DNA of 37,288 bases from assembly GCA_046341775.1 (NCBI GenBank), contig JBKDQQ010000086.1, positions 1 through 37,288 of the forward strand. Reading direction: 5' to 3'. Below the pieces are notes generated by a model, which was not told the DNA's origin, ran no database searches, and was given only the letters and a program-made list of their open reading frames with translations. The position numbers and the translations under genes were made by a program. Positions 15,600 through 23,656 of this stretch are shown here, piece after piece (the first letter of the stretch is position 1; each line of letters begins with the position of its first letter). The stretch is from SXXH01 sp041165735. Lineage in GTDB: Bacteria; Planctomycetota; UBA1135; GCA-002686595.

Positions 15600-17546
15600 T
15601 CAGATGTCGAAGCGCTTCAACTTCCTGTACAGGGTGCTCTTGCCGACCTTGAGCAGGCGCGCGGCCGCCAGGCGATCGCCGCCGCACTCGTCGAGGGCGC
15701 GCAGCAAGGCCTTCTTCTCGTACAGGTCCAGGCTGACGGGCTCCTCGTCGCTGATGTCCCAGTCGCGCGGCTGGCGGTGCGGCGCGCCGAGCCGCGGCGC
15801 GGGTTGCAGTTCGCCGCGCGCGTAGGCGGGTTGCGCCAACTGCATCGGCAACGGCGCGCGCACGGCGCTGGCGTGGCCGTTGGGACGCATGCCCGCGGCC
15901 AGTTCCTTCTGCGTGCGCGGCAGGTCGTCGACCAGGACGACCGGCGTCGTGGCGTGATTGCAGGCGGCGCGCACCACGTCCTCGAGCTCCTTCGCGTCGC
16001 CCGGCCACGGACGCGCGCGCAGGATCGACAGGGCGGCGGCGTCGATGCTCGCGACCCCTCGCGCGGCTCCGTGGCGCGCCACGGCGGCGCGCGCGAGTTC
16101 GTCGATGTCCTCGCGGCGCGCGTCGAGCGGCACGAGGTCGATGCGGTGCGCCTGCATCAGCGAGTAGAGCCGCTCGGAGAGGCGCCCTTCCTGCACCAAC
16201 CGCGCCGGGTCCCCTTCGATGCTGACGACGAGGCGCGCATCGAGGCGCTCGGCCTTGTGCCCGCCCTGGCGCGTCAGCATCCCGGTCTCGAGCCAGCGCG
16301 CCAACTGCTCCTGCACCTCGAGCGGCAGCTCGCCCGGGTCGGCGAGGTGCAAGGTCCCGTCGACGACGTGCTGCAGCAGTCCATGCCGCAGCGCGGGCGC
16401 CGCCATGCCGAAGAGCTCGGCGCAAGCGTTCTCCTGCGCCATCGCGCCGCAGCGCTGGCTGATGTACGGCCCCGTCTGGTGCGAGCTGTAGTGCAGCACG
16501 CGCGCCACGAGCTCCTGCTCGGCGCCGCGCGGACCGACGATGACGACCGGTGCGCGCCCCATCGCCTCCTCGACCACCGCGTTGCGCAGGGCGACGACGG
16601 CCGAGCTGCGCCCCGGGATGGTGTCGGGGCGCCACAGGTAGCGCGCGGCGTCGAGCAGCACGCTGCTCTCGCGGCCGTTCAGCACGGTGTCGCTGCACTT
16701 GAGGCGCTCCGCGGCGTAGCGGCGGCGAGTCGCGTCCTGCAGCAGCACGAGGCGCGTCGCCATCTGGCCGTTGGCGCCGCCCGGGCGCACGAGCAGCGGC
16801 ACGACGACCGCGCTCAGCGAACGCACCCCGCGCCCGCGACGCGCGGACAAGTCGAAGCGGAAACCGACGCGCGACTCGGTGCGCGCGTCGCGCACGAAGG
16901 CCTCGAGGCCCGAGGCGGGCGCCAGCATGCCGAGCGGCATCGACTCGATGCGCGTGCCGAACAACTCGCAGGCGCCGCGGTCGGCGTAGCGCACGGCGCC
17001 TTCGTCGTCGACGAGGATCACGCCATCGGGACGGCCGGTGGCCAGCTCCTTCAGGATCGTCGTCGGATCCATGCCCGCCGCCTCGATGCCGTCGCGCGCG
17101 ACTTGCTCGTGGTTGCCGGCGCGCTTGAGGGCCTCCTGCAGCCCGCGCACCTGCGCGGCGAGCTCCAAGCAGCGGCGGCGCTGGCGCATCTGGCCCTTGA
17201 GGATCGTGGCCAACGCACCCAGCTCGTGCTTGCCCAGGTACAGGTCGGCACCGTTCTCGTAGCCGCGCGCGAGCTCTTCGCTCGTGGCTTGCTCCTCCGA
17301 GTAGAGGATCGCCGGAGTGAGCTGGCACTCGGGCATGGCCTTGATGCGGTGGACCACCTCGAAGCCGTCGATGCCTTCCGACAAGCGGGACGAGACGAGG
17401 ATCGCGTCGAACGGCGAGCTGCGCGCCTCGACCAACCCGCGAGCGCCGTTCTCGTGCATGACGACGTCGTGTCCGGCGTCGACCAGTTGGCTGCGCAGCA
17501 CCAGACGGTTGCCCGTGTCGTTGTCGATGATCAGCAGACGGCTCAT
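15600..17546 (-). CDS. NtrC-like regulator with pseudo-receiver, PAS, degenerate AAA+ and Fis-type HTH
   Basis: A 648-residue relative of sigma-54 response regulators. Residues 1-120 form a receiver fold. The acidic pair D8/D10 and a late lysine (K106) remain, but the phosphoacceptor Asp is replaced by S52 (ILVSSRLSEGIDG). A PAS-like domain spans about 162-275. The AAA+ region (about 330-530) has lost its working parts: Walker A is GPRGAEQE instead of GESGTGKE, Walker B is TLHLADPGELP instead of TLFLDEIGELP, and GAFTGA is absent after ELFG. WPGDAKELEDVV (the sensor II region) and the C-terminal Fis helix-turn-helix (CGGDRLAAARLLKVGKSTLY) are intact. ATP-driven sigma-54 activation therefore looks impossible; DNA binding looks possible. 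The ATG at 17546 is chosen over 17567 because AGGAG lies 9 nt before it. Confidence 0.85.
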   Translation of the reverse strand: MSRLLIIDNDTGNRLVLRSQLVDAGHDVVMHENGARGLVEARSSPFDAILVSSRLSEGIDGFEVVHRIKAMPECQLTPAILYSEEQATSEELARGYENGADLYLGKHELGALATILKGQMRQRRRCLELAAQVRGLQEALKRAGNHEQVARDGIEAAGMDPTTILKELATGRPDGVILVDDEGAVRYADRGACELFGTRIESMPLGMLAPASGLEAFVRDARTESRVGFRFDLSARRGRGVRSLSAVVVPLLVRPGGANGQMATRLVLLQDATRRRYAAERLKCSDTVLNGRESSVLLDAARYLWRPDTIPGRSSAVVALRNAVVEEAMGRAPVVIVGPRGAEQELVARVLHYSSHQTGPYISQRCGAMAQENACAELFGMAAPALRHGLLQHVVDGTLHLADPGELPLEVQEQLARWLETGMLTRQGGHKAERLDARLVVSIEGDPARLVQEGRLSERLYSLMQAHRIDLVPLDARREDIDELARAAVARHGAARGVASIDAAALSILRARPWPGDAKELEDVVRAACNHATTPVVLVDDLPRTQKELAAGMRPNGHASAVRAPLPMQLAQPAYARGELQPAPRLGAPHRQPRDWDISDEEPVSLDLYEKKALLRALDECGGDRLAAARLLKVGKSTLYRKLKRFDI

Positions 17547-17691
17547 GGGGTCCAGCTCCTTTGGCATCCGAACCAGCTCGTCCTTGGGCCCATTCCCGGG
17601 AGCGCCGCGCCATTGGCGTGCCAGAGCCGGGAGGGACTAGGACTTTGGCTCTGTTTCTGACCCTACCTCGCCTGCGAAATCTGAGAAGTAG

Positions 17692-17741
17692 CCTTAGATG
17701 AGAAAATCTCATTCCTAAGAACTACTGCGTAGAGTTCTTGG
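17692..17741. promoter_or_regulatory. Two adjacent inverted repeats in an AT-rich patch upstream of the NtrC-like gene
   Basis: The first repeat is ATGAGA (17698-17703) with TCTCAT (17707-17712) around AAA. It is extended by CTTAG (17693-17697) and CTAAG (17715-17719) with a 2-nt bulge. The second is AAGAACT (17717-17723) with AGTTCTT (17733-17739) around a 9-nt spacer. The two share bases and could be alternative structures or neighbouring operators. The patch is about 48% GC. It lies 145-195 nt upstream of the minus-strand regulator, so autoregulation is possible. Confidence 0.45.
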
Positions 17742-18317
17742 TTTCTGACGGCCCCAAGGCAGCCAAGGTTGTCACAGGCTGGCCAGGCGAGGCAGGGGGC
17801 CAACCCGCAAATCACATGACGCAGACGGGCCCCGCGTGGAACGCCGATCGCTCCACTCCCAGTACGGGGAACGCAAGTCCTTGCCCTCCAATGGTTGGGA
17901 AGGACAACGAGGATCCACTCGTACACCACCGACAGAGCCGAGCAGGGCGCTCTCCGCTGCCCCTCAGGTCTTGGCTGTATTCATGTAGGCATCTTTCGTA
18001 CAGCACGCGGGGCGAAAGCCCTGCCTTGATTCAGCCCCAAATAGGGACCCCAAGAGGGGCCGAGGGCCCGGAAGGGCACGGACGTCGCCCAGGTTGACTC
18101 CGCGACGCGTCAGACCGGCCACGCACGGACCGGCGGTGTCGGTTGCGGCAAGACTCCACGAGAGTGGCGCGGACGAACAGCGCCGGCGTGCCGGATCGAA
18201 GACACGCCGCACGTGGAGGCTGGATCATTCGAGCACGCCACGGCGACAGCCGCGCCCGCGACACCCTCGGCCATGCCTCGCGCGCGCAGCCGCGCGTGCA
18301 GGCATCCGACGCGGGAG
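17742..18317. other. Gene-poor stretch of lower GC between the NtrC-like gene and tRNA-Val
   Basis: About 575 bases with no recognised gene. The 300 bases from 17761 to 18060 are about 63% GC by count, against about 70% in neighbouring genes. Open frames of 60-120 codons occur on both strands, but none has a credible start with a known motif. I looked for the core motifs of RNase P RNA, tmRNA and SRP RNA and found none. It could hold an unrecognised small RNA, the 5' region of the regulator, or a remnant inserted by the tRNA. Confidence 0.4.
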
Positions 18318-18393
18318 TGGTGGGCGATGAGGGATTCGAACCCCCGACTTCCTCCTTGTAAGGGAGGCACTCTAGCCGCTGAGTTAATCGCCC
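18318..18393 (-). tRNA. tRNA-Val (anticodon UAC)
   Basis: The minus strand folds as a full cloverleaf. The acceptor stem is GGGCGAT/ATCGCCC, and the D arm is ACTC/GAGT. The anticodon stem CCTCC/GGAGG encloses the loop CTTACAA, giving anticodon UAC (valine, GUA codons). The T arm is GGGGG-TTCGAAT-CCCTC with one G-U pair, followed by discriminator A and an encoded CCA at 18320-18318. Length is 76 nt. It is a lone tRNA, transcribed away from ugd. Confidence 0.96.
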
Positions 18394-18413
18394 GCGGCGC
18401 AGGCCGGCGAGGC

Positions 18414-18419
18414 TATCTT
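18414..18419 (+). promoter_or_regulatory. Possible -10 box for the UDP-glucose dehydrogenase gene
   Basis: TATCTT lies 56 nt before the ugd ATG at 18476, between the tRNA and the gene. This would give a 5' leader of about 50 nt. No clear -35 was seen. Confidence 0.3.
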
Positions 18420-18475
18420 GGCGCGCCCTTCGCCCCCACGCCAGACCGGGATCCCCAACCCACAAGCTGTACTCC

Positions 18476-19777
<1,302 letters not shown>

Positions 19778-19784
19778 AACAGCG

Positions 19785-19805
19785 CGGTTTTCGGCCGCGA
19801 AACCG
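19785..19805 (+). terminator. Hairpin directly after ugd
   Basis: CGGTTT (19785-19790) pairs with AAACCG (19800-19805), with further CG/CG pairing inside. It starts 7 nt after the ugd stop. There is no T-run behind it, so a terminator is likely but not certain. Confidence 0.45.
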
Positions 19806-19851
19806 GCCAAGACCGCGAGGGGCCGCACGCGGGCCGCGACTTCGTCCGAGG

Positions 19852-19938
19852 CCGCGGCCCGTCGCATGCCGCGGCCCGTCGCATGCCGCGGCGCAGGCGC
19901 ATGTCGGCGCGCAGCGCAGGCGCATGTCGGCGCGCGCA
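19852..19938. repeat. Two short tandem repeats, back to back
   Basis: A 17-bp unit (CCGCGGCCCGTCGCATG) occurs twice head to tail at 19852-19868 and 19869-19885, with six bases of a third copy. It is followed by a second unit, GCGCAGGCGCATGTCGGCGC plus a short tail, at 19891-19913 and 19914-19938; the two copies differ by 2 nt in length. They lie in the convergent gap after ugd. Confidence 0.85.
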
Positions 19939-19949
19939 GCCAAACGACA

Positions 19950-19983
19950 GGGCGTCTCGAACTCTTGCGACTTCGAGACGCCC
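19950..19983. terminator. Long perfect hairpin, probable bidirectional terminator
   Basis: GGGCGTCTCGAA (19950-19961) is perfectly complementary to TTCGAGACGCCC (19972-19983), a 12-bp stem with a 10-nt loop. It lies between ugd (plus) and the exported helical-repeat protein gene (minus, ending at 20132). No T-run follows on either strand. Confidence 0.5.
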
Positions 19984-20025
19984 GATGATGTCGTGCGCCG
20001 GTGGCCAACCTGCTCGTGCGCTGGC

Positions 20026-20042
20026 TCGACCACCGTGGTCGA
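20026..20042. repeat. 17-bp near-perfect palindrome
   Basis: TCGACCAC and GTGGTCGA flank a single central C. The spacing suits a dimeric DNA-binding protein better than a hairpin. It lies 90 nt after the end of the minus-strand gene at 20132. Confidence 0.5.
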
Positions 20043-20131
20043 ACCCAGGACGCGCCCGCGCTGCTCGCCTCCGACGCGCCTATTCGTAGCCATCGCCAAG
20101 TTGGCTTGCAACATGCTCGCGCGACTTTCCT

Positions 20132-20983
20132 TCAACGCGACGATCGCGAGTCTCGTCGTTGGAGCGCGCGCCAGCGTCGTTCGACCATGCGTTCGGCGCG
20201 CGCCAACGAACGCATGCCATCCAACGCGGCGACTATGCGCCGCGACAGTTCGTCGTCGGCCGCATGGTGCGCGGCGAAGGCGGCGCGCGCCGCGTGCAGC
20301 TCCCCCGCCGCGGCCTCCAGGTCGTCGGCGTCCAACCACTGCGCGGCGAGTCGGTCGAAGGCCTCGATGCGTCGCAACGGATCGAGCGACTGCAGCGCCA
20401 AGCGCCGCCATCCCTCGCGCGCCGCGACCACCGCTCCGCGCTGGTACTGCAGGCGCGAACGCCAATCCAAGGCCTCGTCGCGATCGGAGCCGAGCACATG
20501 CGCCGCGCCGCAGGCCCGGTCGTAGGCCTCCTCGGCCTGCCGCCAGCGCTTGGCCCTGCGCAAGGCGTGAGCCGCCTCCAACAGGGCCTGCGAGCGCCAT
20601 CCGCTGTCGGCGCCATGGCGCACGGCGCGCTCGTGCTCGTCCAACGCTTCGTCCAGGCGCCCCTCTTCGAGCAGCAAGCGCGCCGCGCGCACCGAGCATT
20701 CGGCCACGATCGCCGGATCCACTCCTCGCTTGCGAGCGAGGTCGCGATACCCGGCGCACACCACGCGCCGCGCCGCGGCCAGTTCGGCGGAGTCCTTGCT
20801 CCGCAAGGCTGCGCGCAAGGCGGCGAGTCGCTCCAACTCGACGCGGACGGCGGCCGCGGCGTCGCAGGCGGGTGCCGCGGCATCGGCCACGCCGGCCTCG
20901 TCGGCGCCGTTGGACTCGCCCGTGCACGCCGATGGATCGGCGGCCGAGCCCAGCATCAAGAGGGCCAAGGGCAGGCGCGCCAT
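20132..20983 (-). CDS. Exported or lipid-anchored helical-repeat protein of unknown function
   Basis: A 283-residue protein that I do not recognise as a named family. A short hydrophobic start (RLPLALLMLGSAA) is followed by a cysteine at C20 (DPSAC), which may be a weak lipobox or the end of a signal peptide. A low-complexity Ala/Asp section follows. The rest (about 45-275) is almost all helical, with TPR-like segments such as ARLLLEEGRLDEALDEHERA (about 100-120) and ALRRAKRWRQAEEAYDRA (about 140-157). Its ATG lies one base after the stop of the sigma factor gene (TGACATG), so the two are very likely cotranscribed and translationally coupled. A sensor or regulator role for the sigma factor is an inference; no anti-sigma motif is visible. 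Confidence 0.6.
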   Translation of the reverse strand: MARLPLALLMLGSAADPSACTGESNGADEAGVADAAAPACDAAAAVRVELERLAALRAALRSKDSAELAAARRVVCAGYRDLARKRGVDPAIVAECSVRAARLLLEEGRLDEALDEHERAVRHGADSGWRSQALLEAAHALRRAKRWRQAEEAYDRACGAAHVLGSDRDEALDWRSRLQYQRGAVVAAREGWRRLALQSLDPLRRIEAFDRLAAQWLDADDLEAAAGELHAARAAFAAHHAADDELSRRIVAALDGMRSLARAERMVERRWRALQRRDSRSSR

Positions 20984-20984
20984 G

Positions 20985-21611
20985 TCAGGCCAGCTCCTCG
21001 GCGGCGTGTTCGCAGGCCAAGGCCGCGTCGAGCACCTGCAGCAAGCGCGCGCGCGCCCGCGCCACGCGCCAACGCGTCGGACGCTCGTCCGGCGCCGCGT
21101 GGCCGCTCCAGCCGAGCTCGTAGTGCGCGACGAGCACCGCGCGATCGGCCTGGCTCAACCCGCGCATGGCGCGCCGCAGCGCGCGCAAACCGGTGCTGGT
21201 CGTGAAGCTCAACCCGTTGTGGCTCCAGCGCAGCTCGTGGCCGTCGTCCCCGGGGATGGGCTCGTGCCCCTCTTGCGCCTCGAGCACCTCCTCGCCGCCT
21301 TCGACGCGCACTTGGCGCTGCATGCGCCGCAGGTGGTCGCGCCAGCAGTTCAGCGCCACCGACTTCAGCCAGCGGCGGCGAGCCTCGCCTTGCGGCGCGC
21401 CCTCGTCGTGACGCACGACGCGCAGCCAGGCCTCCTGCACGATGTCGTCGCGCAGGTTCGCGTCGCGACAACACCGTTGCAGGCTCTTCGCGAGGATCGT
21501 CCGCTCGAGCGGACGCGCGGCGTGGATCGCCAAGTCCCGGCGCGCGCAAGCCACGCCCCCATCGTTGCCGGACGGCGCGTGGGCGCCGTCGCTCTCGTCT
21601 CGCAGGTCCAT
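20985..21611 (-). CDS. RNA polymerase sigma factor, ECF-like
   Basis: A 208-residue sigma-70 family protein. Region 2 is at about 36-99, with LRDDIVQEAWLRVVRH (the DD-(I/L)-x-Q-E-x-(W/F) core) and WLKSVALNCWRDHLRRMQRQ. Region 4 is at about 148-195, with LSQADRAVLVAHYELGWSG followed by a divergent helix-turn-helix (TRWRVARARARLL). A 45-residue linker separates them. The match is good in region 2 and weaker in region 4. An N-terminal extension of about 30 residues with two cysteines precedes region 2. The ATG at 21611 has AGGAG 5 nt upstream. The gene is followed one base later by an exported helical-repeat protein, which suggests the pair works together. Confidence 0.8.
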   Translation of the reverse strand: MDLRDESDGAHAPSGNDGGVACARRDLAIHAARPLERTILAKSLQRCCRDANLRDDIVQEAWLRVVRHDEGAPQGEARRRWLKSVALNCWRDHLRRMQRQVRVEGGEEVLEAQEGHEPIPGDDGHELRWSHNGLSFTTSTGLRALRRAMRGLSQADRAVLVAHYELGWSGHAAPDERPTRWRVARARARLLQVLDAALACEHAAEELA

Positions 21612-21973
21612 CGTTGCTCCTGCGCCCCGCCTTGGTCGTTGCGGGTGCGCACGAGAGTGACGCGCACGCCGGACCCGACCGTGGCGGGCACGGCTTGTCC
21701 ACGCGCACGAGGACCCGGCCCGGCGCGGGACGAAGCGGCGAAGCGGCGTCGAGCACGCAGCGACGCGGAGGGCTCGAACGATGCTGGCGGTCGAAGGGGC
21801 TGTCCGCGCCGTGCGGCGTTCGCGCCGCGTTCGGGCAGCGCTTCCTCGATCCGCTCCGCGCGCGAATTCGCGGCGCGCCCCACCCTCGCGGGTCGCCGGC
21901 TCGGCCTCGATTCGCCGCTAGGCCGGTTGCGAGCAGGCGCTCGGACGCGCGTCGCTCGTGGACACCATGTGGA
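21612..21973. other. Intergenic stretch upstream of the sigma factor gene
   Basis: About 360 GC-rich bases between the sigma factor start and the end of the DJ-1/PfpI gene, both on the minus strand. No gene, repeat or structured RNA was recognised. The sigma factor promoter should lie here, but no clear box was found. Confidence 0.5.
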
Positions 21974-22558
21974 TCACGCCGGATGGACGGCGGCGGGCGC
22001 CGACCCGCCCGCGACCATGGCGCGCGCGAGTTCGTCCGCGCGTTGGCGACCGCATCGCGCCGCGACGAGCGCGAGGGCGAAGGCCACGGCCGTGCCCACG
22101 CCTTGGGAGGTGGTCACGACTCCGTCGACCACCACGGGTTCGTCCTTCCAGAGGGCGCCGCCGAGCTTGTGCTTGACCGATGGATGGCTCGTGGCGGCCC
22201 GCCCCTCGAGCACGCCCGCGTCGGAGAGCACCAGCGGCGCGGCGCAGATCGCCGCCACGGGACGACCGGCGGCGACCATGCGCCGCGCCAACGCGACCAC
22301 GCGACCATCGGCCAACAGGTGGTTCGTGCCCGGCTGTCCGCCGGGGACCACCAGTTGCTCGACCGAGTCTTGGTCGAGCTCTTCCCAGAGCAAGTCGGCC
22401 TCGACGACGATGCCGTGCGAGCCGCGCACGGCGCGCGAGACGGCCGACACGGCGACGGTGCGCACCTCGAAACCGGCGCGGCGCAAGATGTCGATCACGG
22501 CGACGGCTTCGATCTCCTCGAAGCCGTCGACCAACGGGATGGCGGTGCACGGGAGCAT
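21974..22558 (-). CDS. DJ-1/PfpI family protein (YajL-like)
   Basis: A 194-residue DJ-1/ThiJ/PfpI-fold protein. The nucleophile is C105 in VAAICAAPLVL, on the usual nucleophile elbow. The partner acid is E15 in VDGFEEIEA. VVPGGQPGTNHL (about 70-81) supplies the PGG loop, and the ATSHPSVKHKLGG and VVTTSQGVGTA segments complete the DJ-1 signature. Members have been described as protein or nucleotide deglycases and as oxidative-stress sensors; the exact activity here is open. The ATG at 22558 gives the standard start, and a TACGCT box lies 8 nt upstream. It is divergent from the DUF523 gene with 112 bp between start codons. Confidence 0.9.
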   Translation of the reverse strand: MLPCTAIPLVDGFEEIEAVAVIDILRRAGFEVRTVAVSAVSRAVRGSHGIVVEADLLWEELDQDSVEQLVVPGGQPGTNHLLADGRVVALARRMVAAGRPVAAICAAPLVLSDAGVLEGRAATSHPSVKHKLGGALWKDEPVVVDGVVTTSQGVGTAVAFALALVAARCGRQRADELARAMVAGGSAPAAVHPA

Positions 22559-22566
22559 GGGGCCAG

Positions 22567-22572
22567 AGCGTA
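22567..22572 (-). promoter_or_regulatory. Putative -10 box (TACGCT) for a leaderless transcript
   Basis: On the minus strand TACGCT ends 8 nt before the DJ-1/PfpI ATG (22558). No Shine-Dalgarno lies between. Confidence 0.5.
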
Positions 22573-22654
22573 CCCGCGCGCCCACGCGCCCCCGGCGGTC
22601 GTCGTGCGAGGATGGCGGTGCGCGGAGGACGCAGCCACGCACGGCGCGCACCGG

Positions 22655-22660
22655 TATCCT
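22655..22660 (+). promoter_or_regulatory. Putative -10 box (TATCCT) for a leaderless transcript
   Basis: TATCCT ends 10 nt before the DUF523 ATG (22671). The interval GCTCGGGCCG has no Shine-Dalgarno. Confidence 0.5.
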
Positions 22661-22670
22661 GCTCGGGCCG

Positions 22671-23126
22671 ATGAGCGAACGCGTACTCGTCTCCGCCTGC
22701 CTGGTGGGCACCTTCTGCCGCTACGACGCGCGCACGAACCTCGACCACGCCTTGCTGCGCCAACTGGCGGCCGAAGGCTGCACGATCGTGCCGTTCTGCC
22801 CGGAGGAGGCCGGCGGCCTCGCCACGCCCCGTCCGGCGGCCTCGCTCCACGGCGGCGACGCGGCCGCCGTGCTCGACGGCGCGGCGCGCGTGGTCGACAT
22901 CCATGGTCGCGACGTCACCGCCGAGTTCCTGCGCGGCGCCATGGCGGCGCTCGAGGCGTGCCGCGCGCAAGGCATCGTCCGCGCGTACTTGAAGGAGCGC
23001 TCGCCCTCCTGCGGCACCTGCGCCACGCATGTCGAAGGCGCGACGGTCCCCGGCCCCGGCGTGACGACCGCGCTGCTGCGGCGCCACGGCGTCGAGTGCG
23101 CCCCCGTCGAAGGCCGCAAGGCCTGA
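22671..23126 (+). CDS. DUF523 (YbbK-like) cysteine-rich protein
   Basis: A 151-residue protein of the DUF523 family. The signature is complete: VSACLVGTFCRYD with C10 and C16, PFCPEEAGGLATPRPAA with C43, and YLKERSPSCG with C114. An extra C117 follows. The conserved cysteines suggest metal or Fe-S binding, as proposed for relatives, but no reaction is firmly established for the family. The length equals that of single-domain members (about 145-160). The ATG at 22671 lies 10 nt after a TATCCT box. The gene converges with the YbaK-type gene, and the two stop codons sit inside one inverted repeat. Confidence 0.9.
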   Translation: MSERVLVSACLVGTFCRYDARTNLDHALLRQLAAEGCTIVPFCPEEAGGLATPRPAASLHGGDAAAVLDGAARVVDIHGRDVTAEFLRGAMAALEACRAQGIVRAYLKERSPSCGTCATHVEGATVPGPGVTTALLRRHGVECAPVEGRKA

Positions 23127-23145
23127 GGCGCGGCCCGCGCCTCAG
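23123..23145. terminator. Inverted repeat spanning both stop codons of a convergent gene pair
   Basis: CTGAGGCGCGG (23123-23133) is perfectly complementary to CCGCGCCTCAG (23135-23145) around one base, so a 10-bp stem with a 3-nt loop can form. The TGA of the DUF523 gene (23124-23126) and the TGA of the YbaK-type gene (23142-23144, minus strand) are in opposite arms. A compact bidirectional terminator is likely. Confidence 0.65.
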
Positions 23146-23627
23146 CCGTCGACGGCCACGTCGACCAGGGTCGGCCGCAGGACGCGGACGAGGTCCCGCG
23201 GGTCGATCTGCACCAAGAAGCCGCGTCCACCGCCGTTGATCCAGATGCGCTCGAGCTCGAGGATCGTGCGTTGGCAGTACACCGGCATGGCTGACTTGGT
23301 GCCGAAGGGACTCGTGCCGCCGACTTGGTACCCGCTGTGCCGGTCGGCCACCTCGGGCTTGCATGGCTGCACGCTGCGCGCGCCGATCTGGCGCGCGAGG
23401 TTCTTGGTCGAGACCTGCTTGTCGCCGTGCATCAGGACCACGAGCGGGCGGCGCTGGTCGTCTTCCATGACGAGGGTCTTGATCACCGCGTGCTCGGGCG
23501 CGCCCAGCGCCGCCGATGAGGCCGCGGTGCCGCCTCCCTCCTTCCACGCGTAGAGGTACGGCGTGAACGCGACACCTTGGGCTCGCAGCACGCGCACCGC
23601 CTGCGTGACGGGATGGTCGGTCGCCAT
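23142..23627 (-). CDS. ybaK: YbaK/EbsC-type aminoacyl-tRNA deacylase, probably Cys-tRNA(Pro) deacylase
   Basis: A 161-residue trans-editing enzyme expected to hydrolyse mischarged Cys-tRNA(Pro). Family motifs are present: K50 in HAVIKTLVM (the catalytic-site lysine position), VVLMHGDKQVSTKNLAR (about 63-79) and GYQVGGTSPFGTK (about 99-111), the loop typical of YbaK rather than the ProX or INS families. The length is the usual 155-165. The ATG at 23627 is chosen because it gives the conserved N-terminus (TPAxxxL-like TQAVRVL) and has a TACGCT box 6 nt upstream. The secreted propeller gene ends 29 nt upstream on the same strand. Confidence 0.9.
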   Translation of the reverse strand: MATDHPVTQAVRVLRAQGVAFTPYLYAWKEGGGTAASSAALGAPEHAVIKTLVMEDDQRRPLVVLMHGDKQVSTKNLARQIGARSVQPCKPEVADRHSGYQVGGTSPFGTKSAMPVYCQRTILELERIWINGGGRGFLVQIDPRDLVRVLRPTLVDVAVDG

Positions 23628-23633
23628 GCGGGC

Positions 23634-23639
23634 AGCGTA
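23634..23639 (-). promoter_or_regulatory. Putative -10 box (TACGCT) for a leaderless transcript
   Basis: On the minus strand TACGCT ends 6 nt before the YbaK-type ATG (23627). It lies in the 29-nt gap after the propeller gene, so the deacylase can be transcribed on its own. Confidence 0.45.
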
Positions 23640-23656
23640 GCGCGCCTGCGCGCCGA

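Noticed and set aside
13990..17712. A 1240-codon minus-strand frame covering the GT-C and regulator genes
   Set aside because: It crosses two genes on opposite strands that have clear motifs in other frames, and it has none itself.
17663..17929. A minus-strand frame of 88 codons in the lower-GC stretch
   Set aside because: The only starts are GTG-type without a Shine-Dalgarno, and the product has no motif or clear secondary structure pattern.
19852..19938. Tandem repeats as a possible CRISPR array
   Set aside because: The units are directly adjacent with no spacers, and no cas gene is present.
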